Positions 22,621 through 34,187 of a DNA stretch of 64,000 nt are shown in pieces. How positions within the stretch are numbered: position 1 is the first letter of the stretch; each line of letters begins with the position of its first letter. A program made the position numbers and the translations under genes. The notes beneath the pieces were generated by a model. The model had not been told where the DNA came from, did no database searches, and saw nothing but the letters and a program-made list of their open reading frames with translations. The stretch is from Heliocidaris erythrogramma (Eukaryota; Echinodermata; Echinoidea; Camarodonta; Echinometridae): assembly GCA_025617745.1 (NCBI GenBank), contig CM046858.1:52645925-52709924 (forward strand), given 5' to 3'.

Positions 22621-23397
22621 AAAAGTAGAGTCAACGATCAGGATATCTTAGCTTTCATTAAACTGATATGAAACAGGCCTTTAATTATCATTGTAATCAA
22701 AACTACATATAAAAGTGAGATTACGTCCACACACTGTATTACAAGATGTAAAAATTAAGATTCCATATTATTAACATTTGAATAAATATTTATGATGAAA
22801 AACAAAAATTATGTACCAGGTATTTTGCAAGATATTAGAAATTGAGATAAAATTTTGCAAGATATTAATCAAACTTAAGATTTAGATTAGAAGGATACCA
22901 ATCAGACTTATATTGATAATTAAAACGTAAGGCAATGGTAGAAGACTTTATATCAGACAATCAAATCAAAAATCATATTCGCCTAAGCACTCCAAACTGT
23001 TTCAGTTTCCTGAATTCCAACAACACTCATAATCATTTCCATTAACATGTAAATACCAATAGGTATGCAGAAAAGGGATATGTAACATGACAAACGATCT
23101 GTCAGAATGCAACTAAACAAATGTGTGAGAGAGTTACTAATAAGTCAACAAGAAAGCTTACCATTTTTTCTTTAAAATTAATTTTGATTAAAAAATATCA
23201 AAATCTAACACAAATTTAGCCTACCTACCTCAGTCAAAACGTAGACACATCGCTGCAATAATTTGGCTCTCAGGATGTGTAATCAATCATGCCTTGCACT
23301 AGTTGTCAACTGATATGGTAGTGGGGTCCAAATATATGACTGTGAGGAGTGTACACACAAGCACCGCAGCTGGGCGCATCCGTAATGCGTGTGCGGG

Positions 23398-23430
<33 letters not shown>

Positions 23431-23619
23431 GTCTTGAACATTTATCATAGAGCAGTATGCTGTATGTATACATGTAAAATGATGCCGCACCGGTGTTTAC
23501 ACACGGTTAGATATCAGGTATTTATTCATAACCCTCTTAGATAGTGACTAAGTTTGATACTGAACAATGACATCACTTTGGAGTGAATTCACACCACTGG
23601 TATGATATTTTCTTACAAT
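22621..23619. other. AT-rich sequence without gene
   Basis: No gene was recognised. A (GC)/(AC)n microsatellite at about 23397-23430 is the only distinct feature. Confidence 0.4.
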
Positions 23620-24947
23620 AAAAAGTTTAAGAGAGTTATTAATAAACAATATAATCAAGCAAAAAGAGCAATGTACAGTTGATTATAAAATCAAGGCAAC
23701 TGAGGTTGCCTTGTCGTGCCAATTCTTCTGTACGGAAGTGAAATTTGGGGACATGGAAATATTTCTCAGATAGAACTGTTGCAAGCCCAGTTCTGTAAAC
23801 AGGTTTTACGACTACGGAAGAACACACTCAATGGCATGGCTGTTGGAGAACTTGGAAGGATGGAAATGTCTCTAAATATTAAGGAACGAATGCTGAAGTT
23901 TTGGTTCCGAACTGTTAATAAAGAGGCTAAATTAGCAATACAGTTTGTAATATTTTGAAACTTTTACATGACAAAGCTATTTATTCTTCCCCATGGTTAT
24001 TATATATTGAACCTAGTCTCCATGATATTGGTATGTCTAATATATTTTATGACAACAGAAATTTTTCTTATTCATGGTTTAGTTCAGCGATTAGATTGAG
24101 ATTAAGAGACATTTATTCGCAAAATTGGAGAAGTGATATCCATGAAAGTACATATTGCACTAATTATAGAATTTTTAAGAACAATATTGGTCTTGAAAAC
24201 TACCTTATCAAATTACCTTTTTCAAATAGAGTTCATTTGTCGAAATTTCGTTGCTCGAATCATACACTTCCTGTTGAAACTGGTAGATATGTTAATATTG
24301 CAAGAAAAGACAGAATTTGTACGTTGTTCAGGCAAAATAAGATTGGGGATGAATTTCATTATATTTTGGAATGCTCGGCAACAGATGCTATGAGAAAGAG
24401 ATTTGTAAAAACCGAAACAGACCAAGTTCATTGAAAATGGAGCAATTGTTTAATTCTAAATAATTATATGAAGGTTTTAACTAATCTAGCGAAATTCTGT
24501 CAGGGGATAATGTCCCTCCATGCTTAAATATTGTACAATATATAATATTCAAATAATTATGTACATACAATATAATTTTTTTTATATACTGTTAGGTGCA
24601 CCTACTATATTTGGGTTGTTTTGTTGTAGTTTAGCTTTGTTCCATTGCTTCTTACACTTTTATTTAATTAATTTTATACATGTACATTGTTTGTAACAGT
24701 TATAGCCAGGCAATATTCCAGTTTCCATTACACCCACGTTACGGAATAAGTGTCTGTGCAAATCAGTGCATAATATGGTACTTTTGTTGTAGTTGTGGGG
24801 GGTTTTTTTAAGCAGACATACTGTAAATATTGTATATATTTGTATATAGTTGTTCATGTGTATACAAACTGATTGTGAATTATTGTTTCTCCAATACCCT
24901 GGAAGGGGTGACATGGGAAATAAAATCATTGCCATTGTCATTGGTAA
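23620..24947 (+). pseudogene. non-LTR retrotransposon C-terminus and 3' tail
   Basis: A short thumb-like piece (KRVINKQYNQAKRAMY, about 23620-23670) is followed after a deletion by PILLYGSEIWGHGN at 23716. A frame change near 23950 leads to a second piece up to 24434 containing SNHTLPVETGRY, RICTLFRQNKIGDEFHYILE and a following C, the cysteine/histidine C-terminal motif of several LINE clades. Stops and frameshifts make it dead. The 3' UTR ends with AATAAAATCATTGCCATTGT at about 24920-24947, whose ATTG-rich tail probably marks the 3' terminus. Endonuclease and catalytic reverse transcriptase are absent. Confidence 0.8.
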
Positions 24948-25377
24948 AATTTGGCGTGCTAATAGTTTTGTATAAGGTATTTTTAAATGTCCACAAATGT
25001 ATCATAATTGAATTGCGAGTATAATGAGGATTGTAAAGTCCGCCGCACACTGCACGAACCGACTGCAATCCGATTGCTCTGCGACTGTGAGCCCAATCAA
25101 ATCGCAGTCGCATGGCATCGCAGACTGTACGATTCCACTAAATCCCCTATATTCAGTGATCAGGGCCCATGTGCATAAAAGGCTACTAGGCCTAGTTGGC
25201 AACTAAAATGGACTTAAGTTGCTTACTAAGCCTAGATGATTACTAATTGTGATGCATAAAACCCAACTAGATATAGTAACATTCTAAAATTCTGGCAAAA
25301 GTTAGAGTTGATCTGGGGTACCTCTAAGTCACTAGATGACAACTAATCAGTCTGCCTTTGGACACCGTCCTGACAAC

Positions 25378-26392
25378 ATGGCTCGTAGAATCATGGATCT
25401 AGTTGAACTGCGTCGTCAAATAAGAAAAGAACGCGTCTTCCGAGACAGGAGAAATCCATTAGACTTCTTTGATGATGATAAGGTGTATGAGCGGTATAGA
25501 TTTACCCGTGAAGGCATAATGCACATTACTGACATAGTGGCACCAGACATTGAACATGACACTGTCAGAAACCATGCGCTGTTACCATATCAGCAAGTGC
25601 TAATTGCGCTGCAGTATTACGCAACTGGAACATTCCATAATGTAGTTGGTGATCCACTGTAGGTATATACACCGAAGTACTGCAAATCGCGCCATCCATC
25701 GTGTCACTAATGCATTATGTACGAGACTGGATGATTTTGTCAAGTTCCCTGATGAGAATACTATTGGCGAGATCAAGGATGGCTTCTTTAATATGAGACG
25801 CTTTCCAGGGGTCATTGGATGTGTTGATGGTACACACATATGGATTGAGCGACCCCATGAGAACGAGGTAGACTACGTGAACAGGAAAGGCTACTCCTCT
25901 ATCAACGTTCAAGTAATCTGTAATCATCGAGGACAGTTTACAAACATTGTTGCTAGATGGCCTGGTTCAGCTCACGACAGCAGAATTCTGAGAAGCAGCC
26001 AAGTCTGGGACATCATGGAGGGCGAAATGTTTCGTGGATATATCCTTGGTGATAGTGGTTACCCATGCCGCAACTGGTTAATGACACCACTCTTGAATGC
26101 CCATACAGCACAAGAACGACGCTACAACTCTGCTCATAAAGGCACTAGAGTATTGGTGGAGCAGACGATTGGAAGATGGAAGCGTCGGTTCCACATTTTG
26201 CATCTACAGAGTCGATTGAGAAGTGCTGAATCAACTTGCAAAGTCACAGCAGCAACAGCGGTGTTGCACAACATTGCAGTAGACAGAAATGAACCATTAC
26301 GACCTGGCATACCTCAGCCTGAAGAGGATGGCTACAATGGTGAACTCAATGGGCCAAGAGCTAGGGCAATGCTCATACGTAATAAGTTTTAA
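25378..26392 (+). pseudogene. Harbinger transposase (HARBI1-like), one frameshift
   Basis: The N-terminal part (from MARRIMDLVELR at 25378 to VVGDPL at 25662) is the helix-rich region with FTREGIMHITD. The frame then shifts by one base near 25655-25675. The second part starts at about 25675 with HRSTANRAI and holds the catalytic triad: first D in GCVDGTHIWIE, second D in ILGDSGYP, and the E in VEQTIGRWKRRF. LHNIAVDRN near the end is also typical. Combined length is about 335 residues, normal for the family. The enzyme would cut and join the element ends together with the Myb-like partner. Except for the single shift, the sequence is remarkably well preserved, which implies recent activity. 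Confidence 0.9.
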
Positions 26393-26890
26393 TGAAGCAC
26401 TATGTATATACATCCAAAGATGTGTGCATGGCAGTGACATTTATCATGTTTACCAGAAAGGAACAGTGACTCTTTTGTTAATTTGACTAGATTTGCCAAC
26501 GTGGCCATGATTTTATTTGTTATCTTATTCATGTGCCATCACAAAATGAACAAAGTACCGGCGTCAAAATACTTAAGGTTTTCAATTGATTTCAGAGATG
26601 ATTTTCTTAACTCAGAAAAAGGAAGCATTATGTTTGAATAATGTCATGCTTCTGTATATAATGTGTTATTATATCTAACTAAGCAAGTAATTATTTATTT
26701 GACGTTTTTGTTCCAAAGGAAATTCAATGTATAATTTGGTTTTTTATGTTAAATTATAATTATATAAGTATTGAAGTATTTTTCACTTGTTTTAATATAT
26801 CATCAACTTCTTTAAATATTATGAAACAGACCAGCCACATAAAGACACAGTAGACACATGTTCTTGTTGTTAGATTGAAGGTCCAACAGT

Positions 26891-27851
26891 TTACAAATTA
26901 AAATATACTGGATCATTACTGCTGCCACTTGTATTTGCAAGTTGTTGCTGCAATAGCGCAATTTGCAGCTTGAGTTTCTCTTGCTTTAGTAGCAAGTTTT
27001 CTTTTTTTAGAAGAGCATTTGACCGTTCAATGTCAATTAGAGCACTGAAGGATTCATGCTGCTTGGCCTTCTTCTCTGCCGGAGTTTTCTTCTGGGCTGG
27101 TGTTGAGGTTGGTGGATCACTTTCCTCATCTGAACCTGCCGGGTCATCTTCAAAGACATCGCCTGTAGAACAAAATTTAATAGCCCAAAAGATATGCTAT
27201 AAATATGTTGTTTAAATTGACAACATTTTAATACCATTGGTATATGCAAAATTAAGTGAAACTTAGGAAGGCAACAATAATAGCTTTTACATCAATTATT
27301 TTGTTTACAATAATATAAGTTCATGTAATAAGCACAGACGTGAAGTTCATATTTAGCAATCCAACAGTACAAAGAACAATTAATAAAGAACTTATATCCA
27401 CTCACCTAATTCTTCATCATGAACACTGGCCACTGGTGCTTCCCCTCGCTTATTTTTAGATGTCGATGCTCCAGATTCAGCCCCTTGCAGGCCTTTGAAA
27501 CCCGGTGTATCAGCACAAAGATCTAATATTTTCTGTTCAGCGGCAGCGGGACTTGGGTCCTTTGGGGGATTTCCTATGCCAGTAGCTGTCTTTGCTTTCT
27601 TCTGAGACATTACACATTCTCTTCCTGCAGTCCTTAATTTGCCAAGCTTGGTTTTCAAATCACTCAAAGACCTCTCCACTGTGAATCTAGCTTGATGTTG
27701 GTGTAAAATCTCAGCCCAAGATTCCTTCTTTTTTCTGTTGGTGTTCGCATCTTTATGTTGTGCATCTATGACATGTTTAAACATATTTGTCGGCCAAGAA
27801 CAGGTTTTTGTCTTGAGTAAAATTAATTTTTCTTGGACGCTTGAGACTCAT
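26891..27851 (-). pseudogene. Harbinger Myb/SANT-like partner protein (NAIF1-like), two exons, one frameshift
   Basis: Exon 1 starts with ATG at 27851 (MSLKRPRKINFTQDKNLF) and, after a one-base shift near 27780, continues KHVIDAQHKD and WAEILHQHQARFTV with a following LKTKLGKLR, an arrangement typical of Myb/SANT-like DNA-binding domains of this element type. It ends at a GTGAGT donor (27405). Exon 2 (27162-26891) begins after TTGTTCTACAG, keeps the phase (one base plus two), and encodes an acidic linker followed by a leucine-rich coiled coil (KENLLLKQEKLKLQIALLQQ) up to TAA. In the family this partner binds the element and brings the transposase to the nucleus. It is convergent with the transposase, about 500 bases away. 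Confidence 0.8.
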
Positions 27852-28545
27852 GGTTGTAGTTGTAACTTTATGTACTAGCTGTAGCAGCCTTGTATAGAGA
27901 ATTTATGAATTTCTACAAAATGTAAGTACTGGGCAGTAATGCAATGTTACAAAGACCCTTAGAAATGAGTTATGCTCATTTGGAATGTGGTTCGAAGCTC
28001 AAACACAATAATCTTGTCTACAAGCCTATTGTATCTGACATAATCACCTCCTCTCCAAGGCCATAGCACCAAAATCATTTACAAACCAAATTGTCGTAGT
28101 ATGCAACTAGTAAGCAATGTGCCTAGTGAGGTTTTATGCAACACAAATTAGTTGCCAACTCCGTAGGTATAAACTAGGGAATTTATAATCTTACTAAGCA
28201 CTAGTTGCCAGCTAAACTAGTAGCCTTTTATGCACATGGGCCCTGGGCAGCTAGTTGGCAGCTAGACCGAAATGGTATTGATAAAACCTGTCTAACCTTA
28301 GTTGGCTCCTAAATTTCATTGAAAATTTAGAGTTGATGTACAGTACCTATAAATCACTAGTTGGTAACTAAGCGTTATACATCGCCAGAGGAATGACATG
28401 GTCAGACATTTCATGGAAGAGAAGAGATTTGCTGGAAAAATGAAGAGGGTATATTTCGGAAGAGATAGGGATCACACATACATAATATGCAGATTTTCTA
28501 AAGTGCTGTAGATTTTCCCAAGAAAATGACTTTATCTAACATCAA

Positions 28546-28728
28546 CACGATAAAAACTACTTTCGAAAAATAAACTCAAGGGCAATTTCAAAGGCCTATT
28601 GCAGTGCCCATAGAAATCAGGTTCGGATTATGTAATACGCGATTGTAATGTTAGCACATTTCTAAAGGTGACAGACAGGGCTATTGAAATTGTCTTGAAT
28701 TTATTTTTCGAAAGTAGTTTGTATTGTG
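28546..28728. mobile_element. 183-bp MITE (CACGATAAAAACTACTTTCG), copy 1
   Basis: Ends are inverted copies: CACGATAAAAACTACTTTCG on the left, and on the right TTTCGAAAGTAGTTTGTATT followed by GTG. A second copy at 51956-52138 is nearly identical, so the family moved recently. Nothing is coded. Confidence 0.8.
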
Positions 28729-29126
28729 CTCATTATATAAATTATGATTTGTGTCAGAAATACCATCACCACAAAGAGAAAATAAATCATCTTGTTTCAG
28801 TCATTCTGAAAAATTAATTTTCAAACTTGCCTCCCTCCCCCATAAAGAAAAAAAATAGGTATCACACATTTGTCGGGGACACATATTAGTATTTTGAGGT
28901 AGATAGGTAGATATGTCTGAGGAACAATATCCTTAAAACATTGGAACCCTTTTGACAAAAAAGAAGAGGAAAAGAATGTGAAAGAAAGGTATAAATAGGG
29001 AAATAGAAGGGGGGAATGTGAAAAATTAAAAGAAATGGACACTAAGGAGAAAGAAAAAAAAGAGAGTAAAAAAAAGAATGATAGAAAATAAGGAAAAATG
29101 TGGGGGAAGACTAAGTTTGACTACAG

Positions 29127-29498
29127 TCTCCTGTATATCATAATTTTGTTCATACAGTAGTTTTATTTGAGATAGGTAGAGACTACAACAGAATTGTGGT
29201 TATTTGGTTGAGCAGCAGCTGGGGGAGGCAGATGGTCTTAGGATTGTTCGGTGTTTGATGCTGGGTTTTCGCCCTATATTTGATTATTGAGAAATACTTT
29301 TTTGCCACTTGTCTCTGCAACTATCTAATTTTAGTTATGCCTTTTTTATATTTTTTTTTCTTTTTTCACCTTTTTTTTTTTTTAAATATATATATATATT
29401 TCTTTTCTTTTTTTCTTTATTTTGCTTCAATCATTTGAATCGTATATGTGTTGTAATTTGACTCGATTTTTGTTTAATAAATACACAAATATAAAAAA
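29127..29498 (+). mobile_element. retro-inserted sequence with 14-bp target duplication and poly-A
   Basis: The 14-mer AAGTTTGACTACAG occurs at 29113-29126 and 29499-29512. The sequence between ends with an AATAAA signal (29475) and an A-run, and begins abruptly, as expected of a 5'-truncated product of target-primed reverse transcription. It contains a T-rich stretch (29340-29420) but no coding frame; the source LINE or transcript is not recognised. Confidence 0.75.
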
Positions 29499-29970
29499 AA
29501 GTTTGACTACAGCCATGTGAGATTCCTAAATCATTTATTCAAACCAAGTAAAAGGCATCGCTCAGTGGCTGTCAATATTTTGGGAAATAAAACCCGGGCT
29601 TTTTGGAAATTGGCCTGGCAGAGTATACAATCTACACATTTCCCCTTTCCACCAAGTCTATTCTACCCAAGGGCACAGCAGTCAATTCTCTAGTTGGCAA
29701 CTAATTCCTACCCTAGTTTGAAACTAATTGGCAAGATTCTATGTAAGGTTTCATGAATATCAATTTACTTGGCAACTTAGAAGTTGCAAACTAGACATAA
29801 AAGACAGTTTTGCACAAAGAATTATGTAAAGTAACCTTACAAAAGCCATGTACTCTCTGTTCATTCCTTCCACCCACGCTGACTCGACCAGAAGCAACTA
29901 GGGGGTTTTAGTTGCCAACTAGGGCCTAGTTGGCAACTAGCTTAGTAGGGTTTTATGAATATGGGCCCTG

Positions 29971-30264
29971 ATGATTATGTAGTGCGTACGCATTTCACAT
30001 GGAGTAACCATGTTTTAGCATGTCATGTCTCATATCAATTAAGAAAGTATCCAATCGGAAATTAACATTGCTTTACAAAACCAATGGGCTGTTTTACAAT
30101 CAGGAAAGGGTTGCTAGAGAGAGAGAGGGAGAGAGAAAGAGGGGCGGGGTGTAGAGATATCAAGTGGGAATGATAAAGATGGAGTAAAATAAAGAGTCAT
30201 ATGAAGGGAGTGAGAAAGAGTGAGCAAGATATGGAAGAGGTGAAAATAATGGTGAAAATGAAAC
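29971..30264. other. purine-rich spacer
   Basis: A GA-rich tract at 30115-30240 gives spurious minus-strand frames. No feature was recognised. Confidence 0.4.
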
Positions 30265-31055
30265 GAGTGGTGTATCTAAGGGGCAGGGGCATGTGCCCAG
30301 GGCAGCACTTGGAGGGGGCGCAAAAAACGCAAAGGAGAGAAAGAAAAATAGGGAGAAATTAAGACAAATCATAATCTTTATGGATAACGCACCCACAAAT
30401 CCGCAGGGTACATGCACTAGAAATCTAGTGTTTGAAGGTTTGAAATGCGAAAATTTTCCAAAGCTCGGTCGCTTTGCTCCCTCGCATAATTATTTTCTTT
30501 CAGGATCTCGTCATTTTGCTCCCCAAGTATATAGTTCTTAAATAGCTTAAAGGGTTCAAAAAGTTTGAAAAAATAAAGATGCAATTGCTTTGCTCACTAT
30601 ATCATGTAAGTTTCATAATTTATGACTCCTGCTAAATATTGCACTCCCAATATATGATAAAGTGTATAAAACAGCATTTGCAAAGGTTCAACTTTTGAAA
30701 GATATCTCAGCTTCAGGTCGCCTTGCTGAATTTCTCGACTCTTTCTCAAGCCTTTAGGGCTTTTGTCAGTTCTGCTCCCGATTGTAGAAGTGAGTGAATA
30801 GAAAACCGTTTATCAATGTATAAAATGCGAGCTTCTCTTCCGCTCAACTGCGGTTGTCAAATGCAAAATCTCCTGGGTAAAATGCACCAGAAAATGCGGG
30901 GGGTTTTTTTAGGGTTAAAAGTTTGAAGATTTGGCGCTCGGTCGCTTTGCTCCCTTGCTTGTACAATAATGTAGATAAGTTTGGGCACTCGGGGGGGGGG
31001 GGGCGCCAAATTTTATTGTTTGCCCCGGGCGCCATAATCCCTAGGTACGCCACTG
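30265..31055. mobile_element. hAT-like MITE (TGGCGTACCTAGGG ends)
   Basis: The right end ATAATCCCTAGGTACGCCAC followed by TG, read in reverse, is the inverted counterpart of AGTGGTGTATCTAAGGGGCA on the left. The interior has GCTCGGTCGCTTTGCTCC motifs and a poly-G tract near 30991. The target duplication is not detectable. The last 17 bases are included in the tandem duplication that follows. Confidence 0.6.
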
Positions 31056-33210
31056 GCTTCGCTCCCTCGCATGTGAAATGTTGCGTCCAAATAATTGAAA
31101 AGAAAAAATGTTGCGCTTCGCGCGGGAAGGGGGAAAATTCCCCCTGTTACATACAGTGCAGTATTGCGTCCAAAATAACTGAAAAGCAGCCAGGGCGGTG
31201 AACTAACATTTCGCCCCCCAAAAAGATGCTAAAACGCGCGGGAAGGGAGAAACTCCCCCTCCCTGCACCCACCCCTGTTACATACAGATTACGTCCAAAT
31301 AACTGAAAAGCAGTCAGGCGTCGAACTATAACTTTCCGCCAAAAAAAATTGTTTGCTACGAGCCGTTTATCTTTCTCTCAAATTTGCTAAAAATGTCAGA
31401 GCTTTCGCGCTTCGCGCGGGAAGGGGGGGGGGGGGGGGGAACTCCTCCTCCCAGCACCCACCCCTGTTACATACAGTGCAGTATTGCGTCCAACTATCTG
31501 AAAAGCAGCAGGGCATCGAACTAACTTTCGGCCTTTAAAAAGGTGTTACGAGCCGTAATTTGCTGTAAAATGTAAGAGCTTTCGCGCTTCGCGCGGGAGG
31601 GAGGAAACTCCCTGCTCCCTACACCCACCCCCTTGGGCGCACGCTTTGCGTGCTCATCACCAATTTTGCACTCCTAGCTTGCCCCACAACAGCCCCCCCC
31701 CCCCCCCCCTAAAATGAAATCCCAGCTATTTTTATTTATTTATTTATTTATTTATTTATTTCTGATATTTATACAGGTTGGCTCATATCACCAATTTGGT
31801 GGTCTTCCATGAGGCCCTGTTTGGTAACAATAAAACAAATAACATCAACAATAATCAATATATATAAATACACAAGCATAAACACGTATAATACACATTA
31901 ATCGGTATCCTCATTAGTTAAGTAATCATTCAGTAATATTCATTGACTATTTACAAGAATTTTCGAATCGAATTTTAAATTAAAGATTATTTATTAGCAT
32001 TGTAAACTGCGAAATAATCAAATTAAAATATGGATGATAACCACACATCAAAATGAGGGGAAAATAATTAATTAACAACACATATACCAAAGAACTTGCT
32101 ATGCATAATATCCCCATATAGTTCACCCTAGGTACGCCACTGGCTTCGCTCCCTCGCATGTGAAATGTTGCGTCCAAATAATTGAAAAGAAAAAATGTTG
32201 CGCTTCGCGCGGGAAGGGGGAAAATTCCCCCTGTTACATACAGTGCAGTATTGCGTCCAAAATAACTGAAAAGCAGCCAGGGCGGTGAACTAACATTTCG
32301 CCCCCCAAAAAGATGCTAAAACGCGCGGGAAGGGAGAAACTCCCCCTCCCTGCACCCACCCCTGTTACATACAGATTACGTCCAAATAACTGAAAAGCAG
32401 TCAGGCGTCGAACTATAACTTTCCGCCAAAAAAAATTGTTTGCTACGAGCCGTTTATCTTTCTCTCAAATTTGCTAAAAATGTCAGAGCTTTCGCGCTTC
32501 GCGCGGGAAGGGGGGGGGGGGGGGAACTCCTCCTCCCAGCACCACCCCTGTTACATACAGTGCAGTATTGCGTCCAACTATCTGAAAAGCAGCCAGGGCA
32601 TCGAACTAACTTTCGGCCTTTAAAAAGGTGTTACGAGCCGTAATTTGCTGTAAAAATGTAAGAGCTTTCGCGCTTCGCGCGGGAGGGAGGAAACTCCCTG
32701 CTCCCTACACCCACCCCCTTGGGCGCACGCTTTGCGTGCTCATCACCAATTTTGCACTCCTAGCTTGCCCCACAACAGCCCCCCCCCCCCCCCCTAAAAT
32801 GAAATCCCAGCTATTTTTATTTATTTATTTATTTATTTATTTATTTCTGATATTTATACAGGTTGGCTCATATCACCAATTTGGTGGTCTTCCATGAGGC
32901 CCTGTTTGGTAACAATAAAACAAATAACATCAACAATAATCAATATATATAAATACACAAGCATAAACACGTATAATACACATTAATCGGTATCCTCATT
33001 AGTTAAGTAATCATTCAGTAATATTCATTGACTATTTACAAGAATTTTCGAATCGAATTTTAAATTAAAGATTATTTATTAGCATTGTAAACTGCGAAAT
33101 AATCAAATTAAAATATGGATGATAACCACACATCAAAATGAGGGGAAAATAATTAATTAACAACACATATACCAAAGAACTTGCTATGCATAATATCCCC
33201 ATATAGTTCA
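31039..33210. repeat. near-identical tandem duplication, 1087-bp unit
   Basis: Unit A is 31039-32125 and unit B 32126-33210. Both start CCCTAGGTACGCCACTGGCT and end CCCCATATAGTTCA. Differences seen are a few single-base indels (for example AAGCAGCAGGGC versus AAGCAGCCAGGGC) and different lengths of the poly-G and poly-C tracts. Each unit contains three to four decayed subrepeats with CGCTTCGCGCGGGA and the 3' UTR of a LINE. The right boundary of unit B lies five bases past the LINE stop codon. Either a very recent duplication or an assembly artefact. Confidence 0.9.
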
Positions 33211-34187
33211 CAGCTTACATCTCCTCTGCAGATAACAGAGCTTTTAGAGTGTATTTGAAACTGTTTAAAGTAGGCAACATTTTTATAGAAGTTTCAAGTT
33301 GGTTCCATACTGCAATTCCAGATATAAGGGGACTATGTTTGTATGTGTCCGTCTAAATTTAGGTACACGCAATGTATCTCTTACAGCATGTCTTGTGCAG
33401 TGATCATGTAGAGAGCTGACATGTTGTAAATCTTGTTTTAAGTATTCTGGTGCCACGCCATGCATTGCTTTATACATCATCACTGCACGTCCAAACTGGA
33501 AACGTGTCTGAATAGGCATCCAACCTAACCGACTAAACATATCTTTTGAGGATACATCGAATCCTTCTCCCAACACTATACGGGCAGCCCGTTTTTGAAC
33601 CTTTTGTAGTTTAATAGTTTGTCTTTGAAATCTTTCGGACCAAACAGAGGAACAATAATCAAAATGAGGAAGGACGATGGAATTATATAGAAGTTTCAGA
33701 GACCTGGTTGGAACATAACTTTTTGCTCGCTTAATTACACTAATATTTTTTGAGCAGTCTTAATAACTTTTTCCACATGTTCCGTCCATCGCAACTCCTC
33801 ATCGATCATGACACCTAGACACTTGGCAACTTTAACTCTTTTCAGACAACTGCCGTTTAGTGTGACAGAAAAATCCTTTACACTATTAAGAATTGATCGT
33901 GGTCCAATAAGCATCACATTTGTCTTATCAGCATTAAGAACTAGACGGTTTTTTGTTACCCACGAAAAAACATTTTCTAAACCTTTTGTTAGCTTTCGCT
34001 CTACTTCTGCAACACTTCTTCCGTTAACTGTTAGAGTGGTGTCGTCGGCATACATATCAACAATACCTTCATCAATACATTTTGGTAAGCTATTAATGTA
34101 GATAGAAAAGAGAAGTGGCCTAAGAATTGAACCTTGTGGGACACCCATCACAATTTTTGAGGAACTTGAAGTGGTCCCTTTAAAAGG
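32815..34187 (-). pseudogene. 5'-truncated LINE (CR1/L2-like), reverse transcriptase half and 3' UTR
   Basis: Minus strand. It opens inside the reverse transcriptase: GVPQGSILRPLLFSIYINSL (about 34148-34090), then the catalytic block MYADDTTL, then LNADKTNVMLIGPR. A shift near 33745 continues with PTRSLKLLYNSIVLPHFDYC and LGWMPIQTRFQFGRAVMMYK. Another near 33315 leads to VWNQLETSIKMLPTLNSFKY and a stop at 33217-33215. The 3' UTR runs to an (AAAT)n-type tail at 32814-32846. The 5' end is lost near 34187, where a poly-C and a MITE fragment begin. Endonuclease is absent. The 3' UTR is also present in the neighbouring duplicate unit (31730-32120). Confidence 0.85.

Larger units (their letters stand above)
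25161..28245. mobile_element. PIF/Harbinger DNA transposon, two-gene copy
   Basis: The left end is CAGGGCCCATGTGCATAAAA at 25161; the right end reversed (28245 to 28226) is the same 20 bases, and the match continues through GGCTACTAG. Between them lie a DDE transposase on the plus strand and a two-exon Myb-like gene on the minus strand, facing each other, which is the known layout of this superfamily. Both genes have one frameshift, so the copy is probably inactive. A 3-bp target duplication could not be confirmed because the right end abuts a related element. Confidence 0.85.
28246..29970. mobile_element. second Harbinger-related element, gene-poor, abutting the first
   Basis: Sequence from 28246 aligns with the subterminal part of the first element (AGCTAGTTGGCAGCTAG, then TTAGAGTTGATGTACAGTAC, matching 25297-25325), but lacks its own outer 35 bases. 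The right end at 29970 is ...ATATGGGCCCTG, an inverted version of the family terminus. The interior has no transposase; it carries a 183-bp MITE (28546-28728) and a retro-insertion with target duplications (29127-29498). The pair probably arose by recombination between related ends. Confidence 0.7.
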
